A stretch of DNA of 64,000 bases. Source: Molossus alvarezi. Lineage: Eukaryota; Chordata; Mammalia; Chiroptera; Molossidae. Position 1 is the first letter of the stretch. Every line of letters starts with the position of its first letter. The stretch lies in assembly GCA_037176705.1 (NCBI GenBank), contig CM073886.1, positions 248,001 through 312,000 on the forward strand, written 5' to 3'. Positions 61,910 to 64,000 of this stretch are shown piece by piece. The notes below the pieces were generated by a model. That model did not search any database, was not told the DNA's origin, and saw only the letters and a list, made by a program, of their open reading frames with translations. The position numbers were made by a program, and so were the translations under genes.

Positions 61910-64000
61910 CTCTAAGTCCCATGGTATCTTCTTCTCTGGGCCCCTCTCTCATACCCATGGTCTCCCCTGCTCTGTGCTCCTCTTTCAGACCCATGGTCTC
62001 CCCTGCTCTTTGCTCCTCTCTCAGACCCATGGTCTCCCCTGCTCTTTGCTCCTCTCTCAGACCCATGGTCTCCCCTACTCTGTGCTCCTCTCTCAGACAC
62101 ATGATCTCCTCTTCTCTGTGCTCCTTTCAGACCCATGGTCTCCCCTGCTCTGTGCTCCTCTCTCAGACCCATGGTCTCTCTTCTCTGTGCTCCTCTCTCA
62201 GACCAATGGTCTCCCCTACTCTGTGCTCCTCTCTCAGCCCCATGGTCTCCTTTGCTCTGGGCTCCTCTGTCAGACCCATAGACTCCTCTACTCTGGGCTC
62301 CTCTCTCAGACACATGGTCTCCTCTTCTCTTTGTTCCTCTCTCAGACCCATGGGCTACTGTTCTCTGTGCTCCTCTCTCAGAACCATGGTCTCCCTTCTC
62401 TGAGCTCCTCTCTCAGATCTATAGTCTCCCCTGGTTTTTGCACCTCTTTCAGACCCCTGGTCTCCCCTGCTCTGTCCTCCTCTCTCACACGCAAGATCTC
62501 CTCTTCTCAATGCTCCTCTCAGACCCATAGTTTCCCCTGCTTTTTGCACCTCACTCAGACCCATGGTCTTCTTCTCTCTGGGCTCCTCTCTCAGACCTAT
62601 AGTCTCCCCTGCTCTGTGCTCCTCTCTCAAACCCATGGTCTGCCCTGCTCTTTGCTCCTTTTTCAGACCCATGGTCTCCCCGGCAATGTGCTCCTCTCTC
62701 AGACCAATGGTCCCCTGTTCTCTGATCCACTCTGAGACCCATGGTCTCCACTGCTCTGAGCTCCACTCTCAGACCCATGGTCTCCCCTGCTCTGTGCTCC
62801 TCTCACAGACCCATAGACTCCTCTCCTCTGTGCCCCTCTCAGACCCATGGTCTCCCCTGCTCTGTGCTCCTCTCAGACCCATGATCTCCCCTGCTCTGTG
62901 CTCCTTTCTCAGAGCCATGGTCTCCTCTTCTCTGGGTTCCTCTCTCAGACCCATGGTATCCCCTTCCATGTGCTCCTCTCTCAGACCCATGGTCTCCTCT
63001 AGTCTATGCTCCTCTCTCAGTCCCATCGCCTCATCTTCTCTGTGCTCCTCTCTCAGACCCATGGTCCCCTCTTCTCTGTGATCCACTCTGAGACCCATGG
63101 TCTCCACTGTTCTGAGCTCCACTCTCAGACCCATGGTCTCCCCTGCTTTGTGCTCCTCTCTCAGACCCATGGTCTCCCCTGCTCTTTGCTCCTCTCTTAG
63201 ACCCATGGTCTCCACTTCTCTGTGCTCCTTTCTCAGACCCATGGTCTCCCCTTCTCTGTGCTCCTCTCTCAGACCCATGGTCTCATTTTCTCTGTGCTCC
63301 TCTTTCAGACCCATAGACTCCACCTCTCTGTGCCCCTCTCCGAACCATGGTCTCCCCATCTATGTGTTCCGCCCTCAGACACATGGGCTCTTCTTCTCTG
63401 TGCCTCTCTCTCAGACCCATGGTCTCCCCTACTCTGTCCACCTCTCTCAGATCCATTGTCTCCCCTGCTCTTTGCTCCTCTCTCAGACCCATTGTCTCCC
63501 TGCTCTGTCCTCCTCTGTCAGAACTTGGTCTCCCCTGCTCTGTGCTACTCCCTCAGACACACGGTCTCCTCTTCTCTGTGCCTCTCTCTCAGACCCATGG
63601 TCTCCCCTGCTCTGTCCACCTCTCTCAGACCCATTTTCTCCCCTGCTCTTTGCTTCCTCTCTCTGACCCATGATCAGCTCTTCTCTGTGCTCCATTACGA
63701 CCCATGGCCTCCACTCCTCTGTGCTCCTCTTTCAGACCCATGGTCTCCCCTACTCTGTGCTCCTCTCTGAGACCCATAAAATACTCTTCTCTGTGCCCCA
63801 CTCAGAACCATGGTGTCCCAGCTCTGTGCTCCTCTCTCAGACCCATGGTCTCCCCTGCTCTGTGCCCCTCTCTCAGACACATGGTCTCCCCAGTTCTGTG
63901 CTCCTCTCTCAGACACATGGTCTCCTCTTCTCTGTGCTCCTCTCTCAGCCTTATGGTCTCCCCTGCTCTGTGCTCCTCTCTCAGACCCATGGTCTCTCTT
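61910..64000 (+). repeat. Right-edge satellite stretch, related to the left of the window
   Basis: 61,950-62,800 follows 14,240-15,040 in order, including GATCTATAGTCTCCCC and GGTTTTTGCACC. 62,900-63,060 repeats the GTATCCCCTTCCATG and CATCGCCTCATC monomers seen at 610-720 and 15,170-15,260. 63,350-63,650 has the TTCCGCCCTCAG and CTGTCCACCTC monomers of the 3.05 kb unit. 63,770-64,000 resembles 1,010-1,250. The array is cut by the window end. No gene is present. Confidence 0.8.

Larger units (their letters stand above)
1..64000 (+). repeat. 36-bp satellite array filling the whole window
   Basis: Every line of the sequence is made of the same monomer. The core CTCTCAGACCCATGGTCTC is followed by a variable stretch (CCCTG, CTCTT, CCCAG, CCCTA or CACTG are common) and then CTCTGTGCTCCT, after which the core returns. 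The consensus is 36 bp with 16 C, 11 T, 6 G and 3 A, so 75% pyrimidine and 61% GC, with no CpG. Monomers of 33-35 bp are frequent, through loss of TC from the pyrimidine run or loss of one base after GGTCTC. All monomers point the same way; I saw no inversion. No stretch longer than about one monomer is unrelated to the repeat, and no A-run exceeds four bases. The array runs off both ends. The strand given is the pyrimidine-rich one. I do not recognise it as a named satellite family. Confidence 0.98.

Noticed and set aside
1..64000. CRISPR array
   Set aside because: Short direct repeats are regular, but there are no unique spacers: the DNA between core words is itself repeated, and the spacing equals the monomer. 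No cas-like gene is present.
1..64000. Telomeric repeat or CENP-B box
   Set aside because: I saw no TTAGGG/CCCTAA runs and no TTCG...CGGG box. The CCCTACCC-like words near 3,507 are single monomer variants.
1..64000. Minus-strand splice donors at ATGGGTCTGAG
   Set aside because: The GT in this word is followed by CTGAG, not the RAGT expected of a good donor. No systematic donor signal is present.
1..64000. Inverted repeats or large palindromes among blocks
   Set aside because: All monomers and all higher-order units found have the same orientation. The only palindromes are the short CCATGG and CGTACG words.
1..64000. Bacterial or phage origin with hidden small genes
   Set aside because: No ribosome-binding-site and start patterns, no tRNA- or rRNA-like stretch and no non-repetitive coding DNA were seen. 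A 64 kb pure satellite fits a eukaryotic heterochromatic region far better.
1..64000. Origin of the 36-mer from three 12-mers or two 18-mers
   Set aside because: Comparing thirds and halves of the consensus by eye shows only the general C/T richness, not a convincing internal repeat.

Overview
The whole window is one tandem satellite array. A degenerate monomer of about 36 bp is repeated head-to-tail, all in one orientation, from base 1 to base 64,000 (roughly 1,780 monomers). Its most conserved part reads CTCTCAGACCCATGGTCTC on the + strand. It is followed by a variable C/T-rich stretch of about 10 bases and then CTCTGTGCTCCT. I found no single-copy DNA, RNA gene, transposon insertion or convincing protein gene. 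The organism is almost certainly a eukaryote with a large genome. The near absence of CpG from the consensus would suit a methylated, vertebrate-type genome, but the species cannot be read from this sequence.

The many long open frames follow from the monomer length. Because 36 bp is 12 codons, a frame that is open in one monomer stays open in the next. Five of the six frames of the consensus have no stop; only one minus-strand frame has a TGA in every monomer. The translations are 12-residue periodic (MVSPALCSSLRP, DPWSPLLCAPLS and SQTHGLPCSVLL on +; MGLREEHRAGET and GSERGAQSRGDH on -). They overlap in several frames and are cut by 33-35 bp monomers or single-base variants. I therefore call no CDS.

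The real information is in the higher-order organisation, read from shared variants and constant offsets. (1) 1-1,369 is a shortened relative of 12,580-15,889. (2) 1,370-12,452 is a tandem pair of 5.63 and 5.45 kb units, each holding about 1.4 kb subunits. (3) 12,453-15,889 is a mosaic stretch with local duplications of 108 and about 358 bp. (4) 15,890-21,990 is a tandem pair of about 3.05 kb units. (5) 21,991-24,342 is a bridging stretch. (6) 24,343-55,777 holds four copies of an 8,254 bp unit, the second shortened to 6,589 bp. The variants show this arose in two steps: an 8,254 bp duplication, then a 14,843 bp duplication covering copy 1 and most of copy 2. (7) 55,945 to about 61,909 is a tandem pair of 2.85 and about 3.1-3.35 kb units, differing by a replaced internal patch. 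(8) About 61,910-64,000 is again related to the left part of the window, so the array continues past both ends.

No genes work together here. What could be functional is the array itself: strong strand asymmetry (about 75% pyrimidine on +), a CTCTCT run plus a splice-acceptor-like YYYYCAG in nearly every monomer, and a record of repeated unequal exchange. Block borders are given to within about one monomer, because neighbouring monomers are too alike to place them better by eye.
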